Positions 45,530 to 56,073 of a stretch of 64,000 nt of DNA are shown here, piece by piece. The stretch is from the NCBI RefSeq assembly GCF_003286125.1, contig NZ_QMED01000003.1, positions 62,001 through 126,000 on the forward strand, written 5' to 3'. Source of the stretch: Algibacillus agarilyticus. GTDB lineage: Bacteria; Pseudomonadota; Gammaproteobacteria; Enterobacterales; Alteromonadaceae. The notes below the pieces were generated by a model. The model made no database searches. It saw nothing but the letters and a program-made list of their open reading frames with translations, and was not told the DNA's origin. Numbering within the stretch: position 1 is the stretch's first letter; the number at the start of each line of letters is the position of its first letter. Both the position numbers and the translations under genes were made by a program.

Positions 45530-45585
45530 TATTTGCTTAAATATTTATACCTTAAATATTGATACCTTAAATATTTAAGCAAATA
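45530..45585. repeat. Large AT-rich inverted repeat upstream of the TonB receptor gene
   Basis: TATTTGCTTAAATATTTA (45530-45547) is the exact reverse complement of 45568-45585, with ATACCTTAAATATTG between. The left arm, extended to GGATAGT, can instead pair with CTTAAGCATTACTATCC at about 45600-45617. It could be two alternative hairpins, a degraded terminator or an insertion scar. The remaining leader to 46024 is AT rich with no sure feature. Confidence 0.5.
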
Positions 45586-46024
45586 GCCAGTCAATATTTC
45601 TTAAGCATTACTATCCTTTTCTTTTTTTGGGATTTTAAAAATCTGTCTAAAATTGCTCACATTTTGTATGATCGCTCTGTAGAAAACAGAATCCCCCGTG
45701 TAAAAAAGCAGTGATTGTCGATAAAAATCGGCCACTTTAAACTTAAATTAAACCCTCTTACTCATCCACATATTTTCATCTCATTTTACTTAATCCCCCT
45801 TTTACATATCCACTCACTTTTAAGGTTTTCAATTCATTAAAAATATAGCGATAAGCGAATAATTTAACCAAAATCCGTTAAGGGTAATTTAATTTTTTAA
45901 TTTATCGTAACAAAAAACAAACATATCACCTTTAATTAGTTATTATGTTTATAGAAATATGGTAACGTTTATTTTGTGGTAACAAACCACACACAAAACA
46001 ATAATTCTTAAGGAATAAAAAGAA

Positions 46025-48907
46025 ATGAAACCAACCAATAAATTTAGTTTATTGCCACTTAGTGCGGCCATCACAACCGCACTCCTTTCAAGTTACGCCA
46101 TTGCAGCCGAAACTGATGAAATAATAGAAGTACGTGGTATTCGTAGTAGTTTGACCGAATCGATGGATATCAAAAAAAATGCACCGTCAATTCAAGACAG
46201 TATCGTGGCTGAAGATATCGGTAAGTTCCCCGATCAAAATGTAGCGGAATCTTTACAACGTATTTCAGGCGTGATGATTTCAAGAAACAACGGTGAAGGC
46301 GCATCAGTTTCGGTACGCGGTATGGGGCCAAAGTTTAATGCGGTAAAAGTTAATAACCGTACGATCGCTACCACGGAGCGCGGTCGTGAGTTTGATTTTC
46401 AATCAATCCCTTCTGAGCTTATTGCCGGCGCCGATGTTATTAAAGCGTCTCGGGCTAATATTGCTGAAGGCAGTTTAGGTGCTTATATAAATGTTAATAC
46501 GGCTCGTCCTTTAAAGAGTTCAGGTTTTCATGCGGTAGGCTCAGTACAAGCAACTTATAATGATTTAGCTGAAGAAGCAGGTCATAAAATATCGGCCGTC
46601 GTCAGTAATACCTTTTTAGATGATTCACTCGGTGTAGTCGTCGGCTTTGCACAACAAGATTCGACAAACCGAATAGATGCAGCCGGCACCACACATTGGG
46701 GCTCTTTTGATGCAGGAAATACAGCATGGGTCAATGGTGATGTAAAAGATATAAAAGGTAATAATGTAGCCAGTGGCACCGTTTGGTATCCGGGTCGAGC
46801 CACGTATACACTTGATACTGAAGAGCGCCAAAGAACCAGTGCCAATGCGACTTTTCAATGGCAACAAACCGATGATATTGTTCACACGTTAGATTTGCTT
46901 TATACCGATTTAAGCCGTCAAGCTGGCAGTAGTGGTATTCAAGTACCTTTTCAAGGTGCCGGTTGGAACAATTTAATTGTTTCTGACAACATGACGGTAA
47001 TGCAAGGCACACGTTACCAAAAACCAATTGACTCATTAATGCAAGAACGAGGGCAAGATTCAGACACCTTAGCCGTTGGCTGGAACAGCCTAATTTACCA
47101 AGATAAATGGAAATTTAGTGCTGACTTCGCTTATTCAAAATCAGAAGCAACACCACGTGCAAACACGCTAGTCGCACATGCGGTTAACCCTAACTATGAC
47201 AATAGTTTAGACAAAAATGATCGCGACTCTTATATTGATGGGCAAATAAAAGGCGTTACAGAACAAGATTATATTCATTTTGAGAACCGTGGCGATATTA
47301 TGACGATTGATTCAACAATCGAATATGCCAACCCAGCCGCGATCAGAACACATTGGAATGATATTCAGCATAAACGTTTAAAAGATGAAGTGCTTGAAGC
47401 TAAATTTGATGCGACTTATGAGTTAGATAGCAATAACATCACAACCCTTGATTTAGGTTTTGCTTATACCGATCGTGAAAAATCACAAGCTGTTTATAAA
47501 ATTAAGCAAGGCTGTTTTAATACCGATTTATGGCAAGCCCCTGTTGGCACAACTGAGCAAGAGCAATATGATATTAGAAACACACAATATCCGTATAACA
47601 CGTGTGGTCAACGCTTTGATCTAGATGACAACTTATTCTCAGTTAACAACGAAGATTTCTTAGCGGATGAATCAGGTAACTTCCCCAGAAACTTTGTATT
47701 GCTTAACGATTTTTCTGCCTACAAACAAGCGATTGGCGACATTAGAAGCGAACCAAACTGGACTGATGAATCACTTCGCCCTGCCGAATCTGTAGCCAAT
47801 ACTGAAAAAACAATGGCATTATATGGTCAAGCCAACTTTGAAGCTGAGCTCGATTTTGCACGATTAACCGGTAATTTTGGCCTGCGTTACGTGAAAACCG
47901 AAACCAGTTCAACCGGTCATCGTCAATTCCGCGATACTATTACCGATGTTTATGAAGGAAATGAAGGGGTGATCGTTGAGATTGATTACACCGATGCTGA
48001 AGCGGCTACGTTTAAAAAAGATTATAGTCATGTATTGCCAAGTTTAAATGTAAGTGCTGATTTTGAAAATGGCTATTTCGTAAAATTTGCTGCGGCTAAA
48101 GTTATTACCCGCCCGGCGTTAGAAGATACCGGCGTCAACAGTACGTACCCACAGCGTATTCGTGCCGATCAATATAATACCAAAAGTGGTAACCCAGATT
48201 TAGACCCATACGAAGCAACCCAATTAGATTTAGCGTTAGAATATTATGCTGACAATGGTAATACCTATTCAGCCGGTTTATTCTATAAAGATATCAGCAC
48301 CTTTATTTCACAAAAAACCGTTAAAAAAGGCACAGGCTATACCATTCAAACCCAACCTCTTGGCGAGTTTTTTGAATATTCTGAAGAGCAATCTAACCGC
48401 AATGGGGGTGAAGTGTCGGGTATTGAGTTAGCCGCTCTATATTACTTTGACTATTTACCGGGCTGGTTAGACGGTTTTGGTGTGCAAGCTAACTATACTT
48501 ACACAACATCAGAAGACAAAGAGGCACAAACAGATGAGCTTGCGCGTGAAAATGTGCTTTCTGCAGGTAGTGGTTTAGAAGGGTTCTCAGAAACGGCATA
48601 CAACTTAATTGCGTTTTACGACAAAGAAGGTTTTCAAGCACGTTTAGCTTATAATTGGCGTGACGATTATTTGAAATACCGTTCTGGCCCTGTGATCGGC
48701 AGTAATGGTTTACCTCAACATGTTGAAGCCTATGGTCAGTTTGATTTCAGTACGTCATACGATTTATCTGAAAACATGACTCTACGCGCTGAAGCCATTA
48801 ACTTAACCAACGAAAATATCATTGAATACGCTGATATCCGTGAACGCGTTACCTTGATAGAATATTCAGGTCGACGTTTTCAAGTTGGGGTAACGGCAAA
48901 ATTCTAA
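46025..48907 (+). CDS. TonB-dependent outer-membrane receptor
   Basis: 960 residues. A signal peptide (to about residue 27, SSYAIA) is followed by a TonB-box-like ETDEIIEVRGIRSSL and a plug domain (about 45-160, with GKFPDQNVAESLQRISGVMISRNNGEG and VSVRGMGPKFNAV). A 22-strand barrel follows, ending in the aromatic YSGRRFQVGVTAKF. It belongs to the Xanthomonas/Caulobacter-type receptors often used for oligosaccharides. Closeness to the mannan cluster suggests a glycan ligand, but the cluster's operator sequence was not found upstream, so the ligand is unproved. Confidence 0.9.
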   Translation: MKPTNKFSLLPLSAAITTALLSSYAIAAETDEIIEVRGIRSSLTESMDIKKNAPSIQDSIVAEDIGKFPDQNVAESLQRISGVMISRNNGEGASVSVRGMGPKFNAVKVNNRTIATTERGREFDFQSIPSELIAGADVIKASRANIAEGSLGAYINVNTARPLKSSGFHAVGSVQATYNDLAEEAGHKISAVVSNTFLDDSLGVVVGFAQQDSTNRIDAAGTTHWGSFDAGNTAWVNGDVKDIKGNNVASGTVWYPGRATYTLDTEERQRTSANATFQWQQTDDIVHTLDLLYTDLSRQAGSSGIQVPFQGAGWNNLIVSDNMTVMQGTRYQKPIDSLMQERGQDSDTLAVGWNSLIYQDKWKFSADFAYSKSEATPRANTLVAHAVNPNYDNSLDKNDRDSYIDGQIKGVTEQDYIHFENRGDIMTIDSTIEYANPAAIRTHWNDIQHKRLKDEVLEAKFDATYELDSNNITTLDLGFAYTDREKSQAVYKIKQGCFNTDLWQAPVGTTEQEQYDIRNTQYPYNTCGQRFDLDDNLFSVNNEDFLADESGNFPRNFVLLNDFSAYKQAIGDIRSEPNWTDESLRPAESVANTEKTMALYGQANFEAELDFARLTGNFGLRYVKTETSSTGHRQFRDTITDVYEGNEGVIVEIDYTDAEAATFKKDYSHVLPSLNVSADFENGYFVKFAAAKVITRPALEDTGVNSTYPQRIRADQYNTKSGNPDLDPYEATQLDLALEYYADNGNTYSAGLFYKDISTFISQKTVKKGTGYTIQTQPLGEFFEYSEEQSNRNGGEVSGIELAALYYFDYLPGWLDGFGVQANYTYTTSEDKEAQTDELARENVLSAGSGLEGFSETAYNLIAFYDKEGFQARLAYNWRDDYLKYRSGPVIGSNGLPQHVEAYGQFDFSTSYDLSENMTLRAEAINLTNENIIEYADIRERVTLIEYSGRRFQVGVTAKF

Positions 48908-49391
48908 AAAACTAACGGTTTACAGCAGTAAGCTATTGTTTATTTTAATCGCCTGATTTCATCATTGAACAGCTGATGAAACAATAAAAAGCCAAGTGCA
49001 TTAATCATGGTTATGCCACTTGGTTTTTTTCATCCAAACCATACTTCAACCAGAGCAGAACCAGATCAAAAATAGTAAGGTGTTGTTGGCATATCAACCA
49101 CCCAAGCAACTTATAAAGTACATATCGTTAATTTAATATAGTTTTTATCAATAACGACCATTCACCTTAAGTTACATCAAAAGTATAAAACAAAACATTA
49201 AATCATTCACACGAAATATCTAACCACTTGATATTATTATCCTTTTAACATCATAATGATACACGATTACATAAGCCTAAAATATGCAATAGCCAAATAT
49301 TCAAATATAAGCACAATCTAATTCATGTTTAATGCAGCAATGTATACAAAAATTAATTACAATACGCGCAAGATTTATCCCTCTCTAATTT
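48908..49391. other. Intergenic region between the TonB receptor and pyruvate kinase genes
   Basis: 484 AT-rich bases. The left part holds the receptor's terminator (48991-49030). The remaining 360 bases before pyk hold no gene or operator that I can recognise; a promoter for pyk is expected here. Confidence 0.5.
48991..49030 (+). terminator. Intrinsic terminator after the TonB receptor gene
   Basis: CCAAGTG and CCACTTGG with extending CAT/ATG pairs form a stem, followed by TTTTTTT, about 85 bases after the stop codon. Confidence 0.75.
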
Positions 49392-49403
49392 GTGAATGGA
49401 AAT

Positions 49404-50828
49404 ATGACAAAAAAAACTAAAATTGTAGCTACGGTATCAGACCTTAAAGGCGACGTAGCGTTTATTGGTGAATTATTCAAACGTGGCGTAAACGTTATTC
49501 GTTTAAACACAGCTCATCAAACACCTGAAGATACACGCAAAGTAATTAAAAATGTACGCGCGGTAAGCGAAAAGTTAGCGGTTCTTGTTGATACAAAAGG
49601 CCCTGAAATGCGTACAAACCTTAAAATTGAAGAAGACCTAAGCATCAAAACGGGTGACAAAGTAACGTTTCGAGCTGACGGCTTAGAAGTACCCACCACT
49701 AAAGACGCCGTACAAGTTAACTATTTAGGTTTTGTTAAAGATGTGCCAGTTGGCGCGCGTATCTTAATCGACGATGGTTTATTAGAGCTCGTTGTTGATA
49801 GTAAAGACGAAGAAGCGCTTTATACAACCGCATTAAACAACGGTAAAATTAAGAAGAAGAAAAGCGTTAACGTTCCGGGTGTTGAAATCAACTTACCTTC
49901 AGTTACTGACCGCGATAAAACGTTCATCGAAATGGCTATTGATGCCGGTGTTGACTTCATTGCACATTCATTCGTCCGTAACAAACAAGATGTTTTAGAT
50001 GTTCAAGACATTTTAGATGCTAAAAACTCGCCAATTAAAATTATCGCTAAAATCGAAAACCGCGAAGGTGTCGAAAACCTAGATGAGATTTTAGAAGTCG
50101 TTTACGGTGTTATGGTTGCACGTGGTGATTTAGGTATCGAGATACCTGGCTACGAAGTGCCGTTAGTCCAAAAAGACATGATTCAAAAATGTATTAAAGC
50201 ACAAGTACCGGTTATTACCGCAACGCAAATGCTTGAAAGTATGATCCAAAACCCACGTGCAACACGTGCTGAAATTTCAGACGTTGCGAATGCGGTATTA
50301 GATGGTACTGATGCGTTAATGCTTTCAGGTGAATCAGCTTATGGTGATTACCCATTCGAAGCCGTTGAAACAATGGCTAACATTGCTAAACACGTTGAAG
50401 AAAAAACAGCAAATGGTATTAACCTTGACAGCAAAAACGATAAGTATCACTTACAAGAATATATTTGTAAGCAAGTGGCTAAATCAGCACGTGATTTAGA
50501 CGTTGACGCGATTGTTGTGCCAACGGCAACAGGCTCAACTGTTCGTCAAATTGCGTCACATCGCCCTTCTTCACCTATTTATGCGGCTTGTTACAAGCCT
50601 GAATCATTGCGTTTATTATCTTTAAGCTATGGCGTAGATGCTTATTTAATTGATGTGCAAGAGCGTAAAGATGTAATCAAAACATCGATTGCTCCACTAT
50701 TAGAAAGCAGTGTTTTAAACAACGATAGTTTAGTCGTTATTGCTAAAAGTGCTCAAGGTTCACCTAAAGGTGAAACTAACCGCATGGAAATAAACACCGT
50801 TGCTTCATTTATTAATCGCATAAACTAA
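49404..50828 (+). CDS. pyk: Pyruvate kinase (Bacteroidetes-like form)
   Basis: Makes pyruvate and ATP from phosphoenolpyruvate. TKGPEMRT, FIAHSFVRNKQDV, IIAKIENREGVEN, ARGDLGIEIP and VITATQMLESMIQNPRATRAE (the PK signature) are all present in about 474 residues. The N-terminus TKIVATVSDLKGDVAFIGEL and FKRGVNVIRLNTAH differs from the usual proteobacterial TIGPAS...NFSHG form and resembles Bacteroidetes enzymes. The ATG at 49404 is chosen from family length; a GTG lies 12 bases earlier. Not part of a visible operon. Possibly a second isozyme. Confidence 0.93.
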   Translation: MTKKTKIVATVSDLKGDVAFIGELFKRGVNVIRLNTAHQTPEDTRKVIKNVRAVSEKLAVLVDTKGPEMRTNLKIEEDLSIKTGDKVTFRADGLEVPTTKDAVQVNYLGFVKDVPVGARILIDDGLLELVVDSKDEEALYTTALNNGKIKKKKSVNVPGVEINLPSVTDRDKTFIEMAIDAGVDFIAHSFVRNKQDVLDVQDILDAKNSPIKIIAKIENREGVENLDEILEVVYGVMVARGDLGIEIPGYEVPLVQKDMIQKCIKAQVPVITATQMLESMIQNPRATRAEISDVANAVLDGTDALMLSGESAYGDYPFEAVETMANIAKHVEEKTANGINLDSKNDKYHLQEYICKQVAKSARDLDVDAIVVPTATGSTVRQIASHRPSSPIYAACYKPESLRLLSLSYGVDAYLIDVQERKDVIKTSIAPLLESSVLNNDSLVVIAKSAQGSPKGETNRMEINTVASFINRIN

Positions 50829-50890
50829 TTAAATATCACATTATTAACCTAAATAACGTGATTTAGTTACGCTGTTAAAATAAGCGATAA

Positions 50891-50925
50891 AAAAAAGCTT
50901 AAACCGAAAGGTTTAAGCTTTTTTA
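50891..50925. terminator. Bidirectional terminator between pyk and the MCP gene
   Basis: AAAGCTTAAACC, a GAAA tetraloop and GGTTTAAGCTTT form a perfect 12-bp stem. T-runs follow on both strands (TTTTTT on plus, TTTTTT on minus). It serves the convergent pyk and MCP genes. Confidence 0.88.
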
Positions 50926-50941
50926 TTTGTATTTTATAACA

Positions 50942-52948
50942 TTATTTAACCGTAAACTTAGCGGTTAGTTTTCTTTGCTCAACGGCTAAATGACTGGTTA
51001 ATTCACTGGCTTTAGAAAGCTCAGCCGAATCACTTAACACATGTTCTGCTAATTCAGCGATCCCATTCACATTTCTTGATAATTCTTGCGCAACCGAGCT
51101 TTGCTCTTCAACTGCTGTTGCAATAACCATCGACATATCATTTATTTTATCTAAGCCCGTTAACATCGCATCAAGAGACGCCGATGTTTTATTCGACTTT
51201 TGTGCGCAAAGGGTCGCTTTTTCTTGATTTTCTTTCATAACGCGGTGTGCTTGATTACTGCCTTTTTGTAAGCTTTCAACCATCGCGGTAATTTCAACGG
51301 TCGATTCTTGTGTTTTACTGGCAAGCGCTCTTACCTCATCCGACACAACGGCAAAACCTCGTCCGTGATCGCCGGCTCGTGCCGCTTCAATCGCTGCATT
51401 AAGGGCTAATAAATTAGTTTGTTCAGCAATACTTTTAATCACCGTTACAACAGCATCAATAGCACCGGCATTTTGTAATAGAGTTTGCATGTGAACACCT
51501 GCATCATCTAAAGAATCACGTAATCGGTTAATATCATCGATATTTTCTCGTATCGACACGCTATTACTTTGTGCTTCAGTATAAACCTGGTCAACCACAT
51601 TAGCCGTATTAGCCGCATTGTTAGACACTTCATTGATTGATGAATCCATCTCGGTAATAGCGGTGGCAAGATTTTCGGTTTGCATTGTTTGCTCGTTAAT
51701 GCGCGACCGAGTTGAATTTAAGGTGGCTTGATTTTTCGTCGACATTTCGGCGAGTTGATTACTGTATTCTGTCACTTTTTTTATCATCAGTGATAAATGG
51801 TCCACTAAACCATCTAACGCTTCCGCAATAACACCAAATTCCCCGCCCTGATGTTTTAATTTAGTAAAACCATCTGATGTGAAATCACCGGCTGCCACAA
51901 CACGTATTTCTTCAATAAAGCGTTTAGTTTGTGAACGAATACGCGCGATAATCAACCACGATATCTTCAACGCGGCAGCCAAAGCAACAGCCAAGGCAAT
52001 CATAATTGAATAAAGCGAATCTTGACTGTCTTCTTTAGCTTGAATATTAAGTTGTTCAGCTTGTTTAGCTATTTCAGTATTTAGGGATTCAAGTTGCAAC
52101 ATAGCGGTAGCCAATTTACGATTAAATTGCTCTCGTAATGTTAACCCCTGTTCATTCAATTTTAATATTTTGTTATGCAGACCTGCGATACCTTGATTAT
52201 CATTTACATGAAATTGTAGCAGTGTTTTATATCGTTCAAACTTTGCGGCCAACGATGGATATTTAGCCGCAATAATATTCAGTTTAATTATAAAATTTTG
52301 TTGATGATAAGTTAGATTGGCTAAAAAACTGGGCATATCTTTGAGCTGAATCGTGTTAATTTGGGTTAAATACCCAGCCACATCGATCGCATCTTGGTTT
52401 AATGCTTTAAGCACCCAAGCGGCTTTACGCTCGTTATCTGATAAACCAAATTCTATATCATTAATATAGGGTTCAAAATATTGCCAACTATTTTTAAATC
52501 GGTTTAACTCTTCCTGTTGTTGTTGCCGAGCGGTAACCTGTTGGCGATGCGTAGTTAAATGCTCGCCGGCGAGTTTAAGTACATCAATAAACAATAAATC
52601 AATTTGCTCAAGTGTTGCTTTTGAACGCGGAAAAATAGCTAACAATGGCATGATTTTATTAATGCTCGAACGATAATCATCAGCCGCACGGTCAAAGTTT
52701 TGTTCTTGCTCATTGAGTAACGCAGTTCGATTTAACGTGGCGTGGGTCGCAACTGACCTCACCGCATTTTGTGCAGATGACGTAAATACCGCAGACTGAC
52801 GCAATATAGGCGCTAATTTATCAGAGGTCAGCGCTAGGCTAGCCGCTAATTCACGTTGACCTTTTAAGCCAACAATCGCGATCGCCACCATCAATAATGT
52901 CAGTAAAGTAAACCCAATAATAACTTGTCTTACGATTGATAAATTCAT
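50942..52948 (-). CDS. Methyl-accepting chemotaxis protein coupled to a sugar-binding protein
   Basis: 668 residues: membrane helix at about 8-28, a long helical periplasmic domain (about 30-310), second helix at about 318-338, HAMP (about 339-395, [20 protein letters not shown]), and the signalling hairpin with [20 protein letters not shown] (about 505-524). Its ATG overlaps the stop of the upstream solute-binding-protein gene by 4 bases. That arrangement, with no ABC permease, suggests that the binding protein presents its ligand to this receptor for chemotaxis. Confidence 0.92.
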   Translation of the reverse strand: MNLSIVRQVIIGFTLLTLLMVAIAIVGLKGQRELAASLALTSDKLAPILRQSAVFTSSAQNAVRSVATHATLNRTALLNEQEQNFDRAADDYRSSINKIMPLLAIFPRSKATLEQIDLLFIDVLKLAGEHLTTHRQQVTARQQQQEELNRFKNSWQYFEPYINDIEFGLSDNERKAAWVLKALNQDAIDVAGYLTQINTIQLKDMPSFLANLTYHQQNFIIKLNIIAAKYPSLAAKFERYKTLLQFHVNDNQGIAGLHNKILKLNEQGLTLREQFNRKLATAMLQLESLNTEIAKQAEQLNIQAKEDSQDSLYSIMIALAVALAAALKISWLIIARIRSQTKRFIEEIRVVAAGDFTSDGFTKLKHQGGEFGVIAEALDGLVDHLSLMIKKVTEYSNQLAEMSTKNQATLNSTRSRINEQTMQTENLATAITEMDSSINEVSNNAANTANVVDQVYTEAQSNSVSIRENIDDINRLRDSLDDAGVHMQTLLQNAGAIDAVVTVIKSIAEQTNLLALNAAIEAARAGDHGRGFAVVSDEVRALASKTQESTVEITAMVESLQKGSNQAHRVMKENQEKATLCAQKSNKTSASLDAMLTGLDKINDMSMVIATAVEEQSSVAQELSRNVNGIAELAEHVLSDSAELSKASELTSHLAVEQRKLTAKFTVK

Positions 52949-54186
52949 TGATCATCACCATTCTTTAACGCCAGCGCCCAGCGGCGATCCCAGTAATTTA
53001 TGGCCATATCAAAATCACTACTTAAAATAATATTGCGAATATAACCGCCACGCATAAAGTCAATACCGGCCATATTGGTTAACCGAATGAATTGAAACGA
53101 CGGACTTTTAGCTTGTATCATCTCAGGTTGGTACGATTGAAACTCACGCATTTGGCGTAAATTAGGCTTTTTACGTTTATCTGTTGGTATAAAACCCGAC
53201 ATATCGGCAAAATCAGATTCCGTTAATAAAAATTTAAGCCAAGCTTTGGCTGCGATTTTATTTTTGCTATAACGGCTCACACCTAAGCCCCAATCCTTAT
53301 TCACTAAGCCAACGGTTTTTGTATTATTAGTAAAAGGAAAAGGCGCAAAGCCCACATCTTTACTCGCTAAGCCTTTATCTATTAATTGTGGGATAACCCA
53401 ACTGCCTAAAAAATACATCGCCGCTTTGCCTTTAACAAATTGAGCTTTTGAGTTTTCCCAATTATCATCAATAATATTGTCTTCACTCCACCCTTTTTGA
53501 TAAAAGGTAAAAGGGATATTCAATGATTGAGCAAACGCGCCATTTTTAACATAGGGCGCTTCGTTTTTAAGCATTTCATTATAGTAATTCGCATTGCCCG
53601 CTATTAAAACAGGGGCTTTATCCCATTGCTGTAACGGCCAAGCTGAGCCAATATTCAAACTTAACGGGGTCACCCCATTTTGTTTTAACACGGCTGCGGC
53701 TTTATATAATTCAGTTAATGTTTGTGGAACATCTAAGCCTAATTTTTTAAAAACCGCTTTGTTATACACTAAGCCTTCAACCGAAACACCTTGACTATAA
53801 GCATACTCTTTGCCTTGATAAGCCCAGGCGTCGGCAAAATATAAATGTTTAGATAAGCCTAAATTATTAAGGGGCTCAAAATAATTAGGGTAAACATCTT
53901 TAGGTAAATTTTCGGGGATTAACGTGACATCACCGTATTGGCGCGCGGCAAATAATTTGACCGATTCAACTTCAAAATTATCAGACCGTTTTAATTTAAT
54001 ATCGCCAAAGGTTGGGTATTTATTTTTAAAGGCCGCGATCCATTTTTTAAATGAGCCATTATCAATCAAGTCGCCTCGATTAGTATAAACAACTAAGTCA
54101 CCTTTAATAGCGGCAATAGCAACCTGTAAATGCATTCCAGTAAAAAAAATTAAAAATATGAATAGTTTTTTGCCAATTGCGAACAT
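52945..54186 (-). CDS. Periplasmic sugar-binding protein (ABC family 1 type) without a transporter
   Basis: 413 residues with a signal peptide (about 1-25, [18 protein letters not shown]) and the MalE/UgpB-like two-lobed fold: [64 protein letters not shown], and [17 protein letters not shown]. Such proteins deliver oligosaccharides to ABC permeases, but none is encoded here; an MCP follows directly. Its likely role is ligand capture for chemotaxis. A site AAACCGGTTT upstream (54312-54325) resembles the mannan-cluster LacI operator. Confidence 0.85.
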   Translation of the reverse strand: MFAIGKKLFIFLIFFTGMHLQVAIAAIKGDLVVYTNRGDLIDNGSFKKWIAAFKNKYPTFGDIKLKRSDNFEVESVKLFAARQYGDVTLIPENLPKDVYPNYFEPLNNLGLSKHLYFADAWAYQGKEYAYSQGVSVEGLVYNKAVFKKLGLDVPQTLTELYKAAAVLKQNGVTPLSLNIGSAWPLQQWDKAPVLIAGNANYYNEMLKNEAPYVKNGAFAQSLNIPFTFYQKGWSEDNIIDDNWENSKAQFVKGKAAMYFLGSWVIPQLIDKGLASKDVGFAPFPFTNNTKTVGLVNKDWGLGVSRYSKNKIAAKAWLKFLLTESDFADMSGFIPTDKRKKPNLRQMREFQSYQPEMIQAKSPSFQFIRLTNMAGIDFMRGGYIRNIILSSDFDMAINYWDRRWALALKNGDDQ

Positions 54187-54311
54187 ATAAGAGATGCCTC
54201 ATCTATTACTAACAATAGTTTATTGAAGCCTAGTCAACTTCTAACCAAGTACAAAACTTCAAGCTAAAATAGAGCCATTTTTTTTTATAAAAAGACTTTT
54301 ACATCAATAAA

Positions 54312-54325
54312 TTAAACCGGTTTCA
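54312..54325. promoter_or_regulatory. LacI-type operator variant upstream of the binding-protein/MCP pair
   Basis: TTAAACCGGTTTCA at 54312-54325 keeps the AACCGGTT centre of the mannan-cluster operator. It is about 125 bases before the start of the binding-protein gene. Confidence 0.55.
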
Positions 54326-54418
54326 GTTTCCAGCTGAAAAATGAGAATATAAATTATTTATAACCTGAAATTTAAATTTTTTATTTATAAGTTACTGAAT
54401 TACTGTCAGTTAAAATGA

Positions 54419-54467
54419 TTTATCAATATAAGTGTCAGCGCTAAAGCGTCTGCACTTACATTGATAA
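54419..54467 (-). terminator. Terminator hairpin after the GH5 mannanase gene
   Basis: TTTATCAAT-TAAGTG-CAGCGC and its near complement GCGTCTGCACTTACATTGATAAA form a long stem with a few mismatches around a TAAA loop, starting 17 bases beyond the gene's stop codon. On the minus strand ATCATTTT follows. Confidence 0.6.
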
Positions 54468-54483
54468 AAAAGACAATAATGGG

Positions 54484-56073
54484 TTATTTAGCCACAAAAG
54501 ATTGTATGTTAGAGGGTACCGAGTGACCGGTTTCATTAAACGCAGTCACACGATAATAATAGGTCGTGCCGGTCACTAAATTTTCAGCATCAGTAAATAC
54601 ACTATCAACGCTTGGATCATATTCATTTTTACCATCAGAAACCCCTTGGGCAATCACTTGCCACGGCCCCGTACTGGCTGTTGCTCGTTCAACTTTATAC
54701 GATTGCCCTGTTGGCGCGCCTAACCAATTTATCTTTGTTGCATCCTTAATATCGCGCAACAAAGGCGCCTCTGGTATCGGTAATGGCTGAATTTTATCAA
54801 AACCGGCCATTTGCGCTTGAGCTAAACGCGTTACATTAATAATAGGTAACTCTTCATTAGCATCGCCCTCTTTAAAGCCCGGTAAATGATAGCTGTAATG
54901 ACCAGTCCACTCTTTGTGCCAATAAAAACCACCATCATGGCGATGGCCTCTAAAGCCCCAAATAAAGGCCCCAACTGCTTTTGCGCCGTTATACTCAGCA
55001 TGTACAGCCGCTTGCATAATATCGTTTAGTTCAGCGGCAGAGAGTAATCCAAACTCACCAACCATGTAGGGCTTTTTACCGTTTATGGTTTTTAAATCTT
55101 TTAAAACTTGTTCAGGGTTGTTGTTACCCACATTAGAATAATAATGGTTTGATATAATATCGACATTATCGTCATCTAACGCATATTGATTAATTTTGGT
55201 GTAAGTACCATCGATGACTAAGTGCTGCGGATCAATCGATTTGATATAAGCAGCTGTTTTAGCTAAAAAGGCTTCTGTTGTTTCTTTAAGCTCGTTACCG
55301 GTTTCCCATGCCATTATCGCTTTTTCATCTTTATATAAACGCCCCGTAAACGTGTTTTTACGATTAAGCACCGTTTTTATAATGTGTAAATAAGCTTGAT
55401 ACGTTTTGCTATTCACATCATAAAAATCATCTTTTGTTTCGCCATAAAATCCGGCAAGCTGCTCACGACCGCCCCACCAATGCCAATGGTCAATAAAAGG
55501 TAAAATTAAACGTAAACCATGCTCATTTGATAGCGCAATCATGCGATCATAAACCACCATCGCGGCTTCATTAAAACGTGGCATGCCATCGGGTGTGAGT
55601 GGTTTTAAAATATGCGTTTCACGTTCACAAGCTATATCGCTTTCATGTTCGATAGATAAAACATAAACTCGCATGGCTTTATGCCCGGTGCGAACAAGCG
55701 CTTTGATCCAATTTTCTTGCTCATCGGCCGTCGGCCACTGAAAATATTGGCCCCAACCACGCGCATCGGCTTTGCAACTGCCTTTGGCATCGTTTTCTAT
55801 GCGATGTAATTCAGGTGCATGAATACCCGCAAAGCGAAAGATTTGTTCACCGTCTTTCAATTGGTGCCCATCACGGGTGATAAAATGAGTGAATGTATCA
55901 GCACGATTGCCTAAACGGCTTTCGTCTTGGGCTACCGCAGGCTCGCTAACTGAAACCGTGTTTTGATGACTATTAGAAGTCTGGTTTTCTGACGATTGAT
56001 TCTCTCCACAGCCCGCGACAGTCAAACTTAACGCCGTTGATAAACCCAATATAATCTTTTTTATATGACTCAT
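54484..56073 (-). CDS. GH5 endo-beta-1,4-mannanase lipoprotein with C-terminal FN3 domain
   Basis: 529 residues. The lipobox LTVAGC (Cys22) and a Ser/Asn-rich linker precede a GH5 barrel (about 55-430). The acid/base Glu261 is in AWETGNELKE and the nucleophile Glu340 in MVGEFGLLS. DHWHWWGGREQLAGF and NHYYSN are substrate-site segments typical of GH5_7-like mannanases. A fibronectin type III domain ends the protein (about 440-528). It probably sits on the outer membrane and cuts beta-mannan. Last gene of the operon, overlapping the epimerase gene by 4 bases. Confidence 0.88.
   Translation of the reverse strand: MSHIKKIILGLSTALSLTVAGCGENQSSENQTSNSHQNTVSVSEPAVAQDESRLGNRADTFTHFITRDGHQLKDGEQIFRFAGIHAPELHRIENDAKGSCKADARGWGQYFQWPTADEQENWIKALVRTGHKAMRVYVLSIEHESDIACERETHILKPLTPDGMPRFNEAAMVVYDRMIALSNEHGLRLILPFIDHWHWWGGREQLAGFYGETKDDFYDVNSKTYQAYLHIIKTVLNRKNTFTGRLYKDEKAIMAWETGNELKETTEAFLAKTAAYIKSIDPQHLVIDGTYTKINQYALDDDNVDIISNHYYSNVGNNNPEQVLKDLKTINGKKPYMVGEFGLLSAAELNDIMQAAVHAEYNGAKAVGAFIWGFRGHRHDGGFYWHKEWTGHYSYHLPGFKEGDANEELPIINVTRLAQAQMAGFDKIQPLPIPEAPLLRDIKDATKINWLGAPTGQSYKVERATASTGPWQVIAQGVSDGKNEYDPSVDSVFTDAENLVTGTTYYYRVTAFNETGHSVPSNIQSFVAK

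Noticed and set aside
45956-45992. GGTAACGTTTAT and TGTGGTAACAAACCACA upstream of the TonB receptor as copies of the mannan LacI operator
   Set aside because: They lack the AACCGGTT centre; they could be another regulator's site but do not support membership of that regulon.
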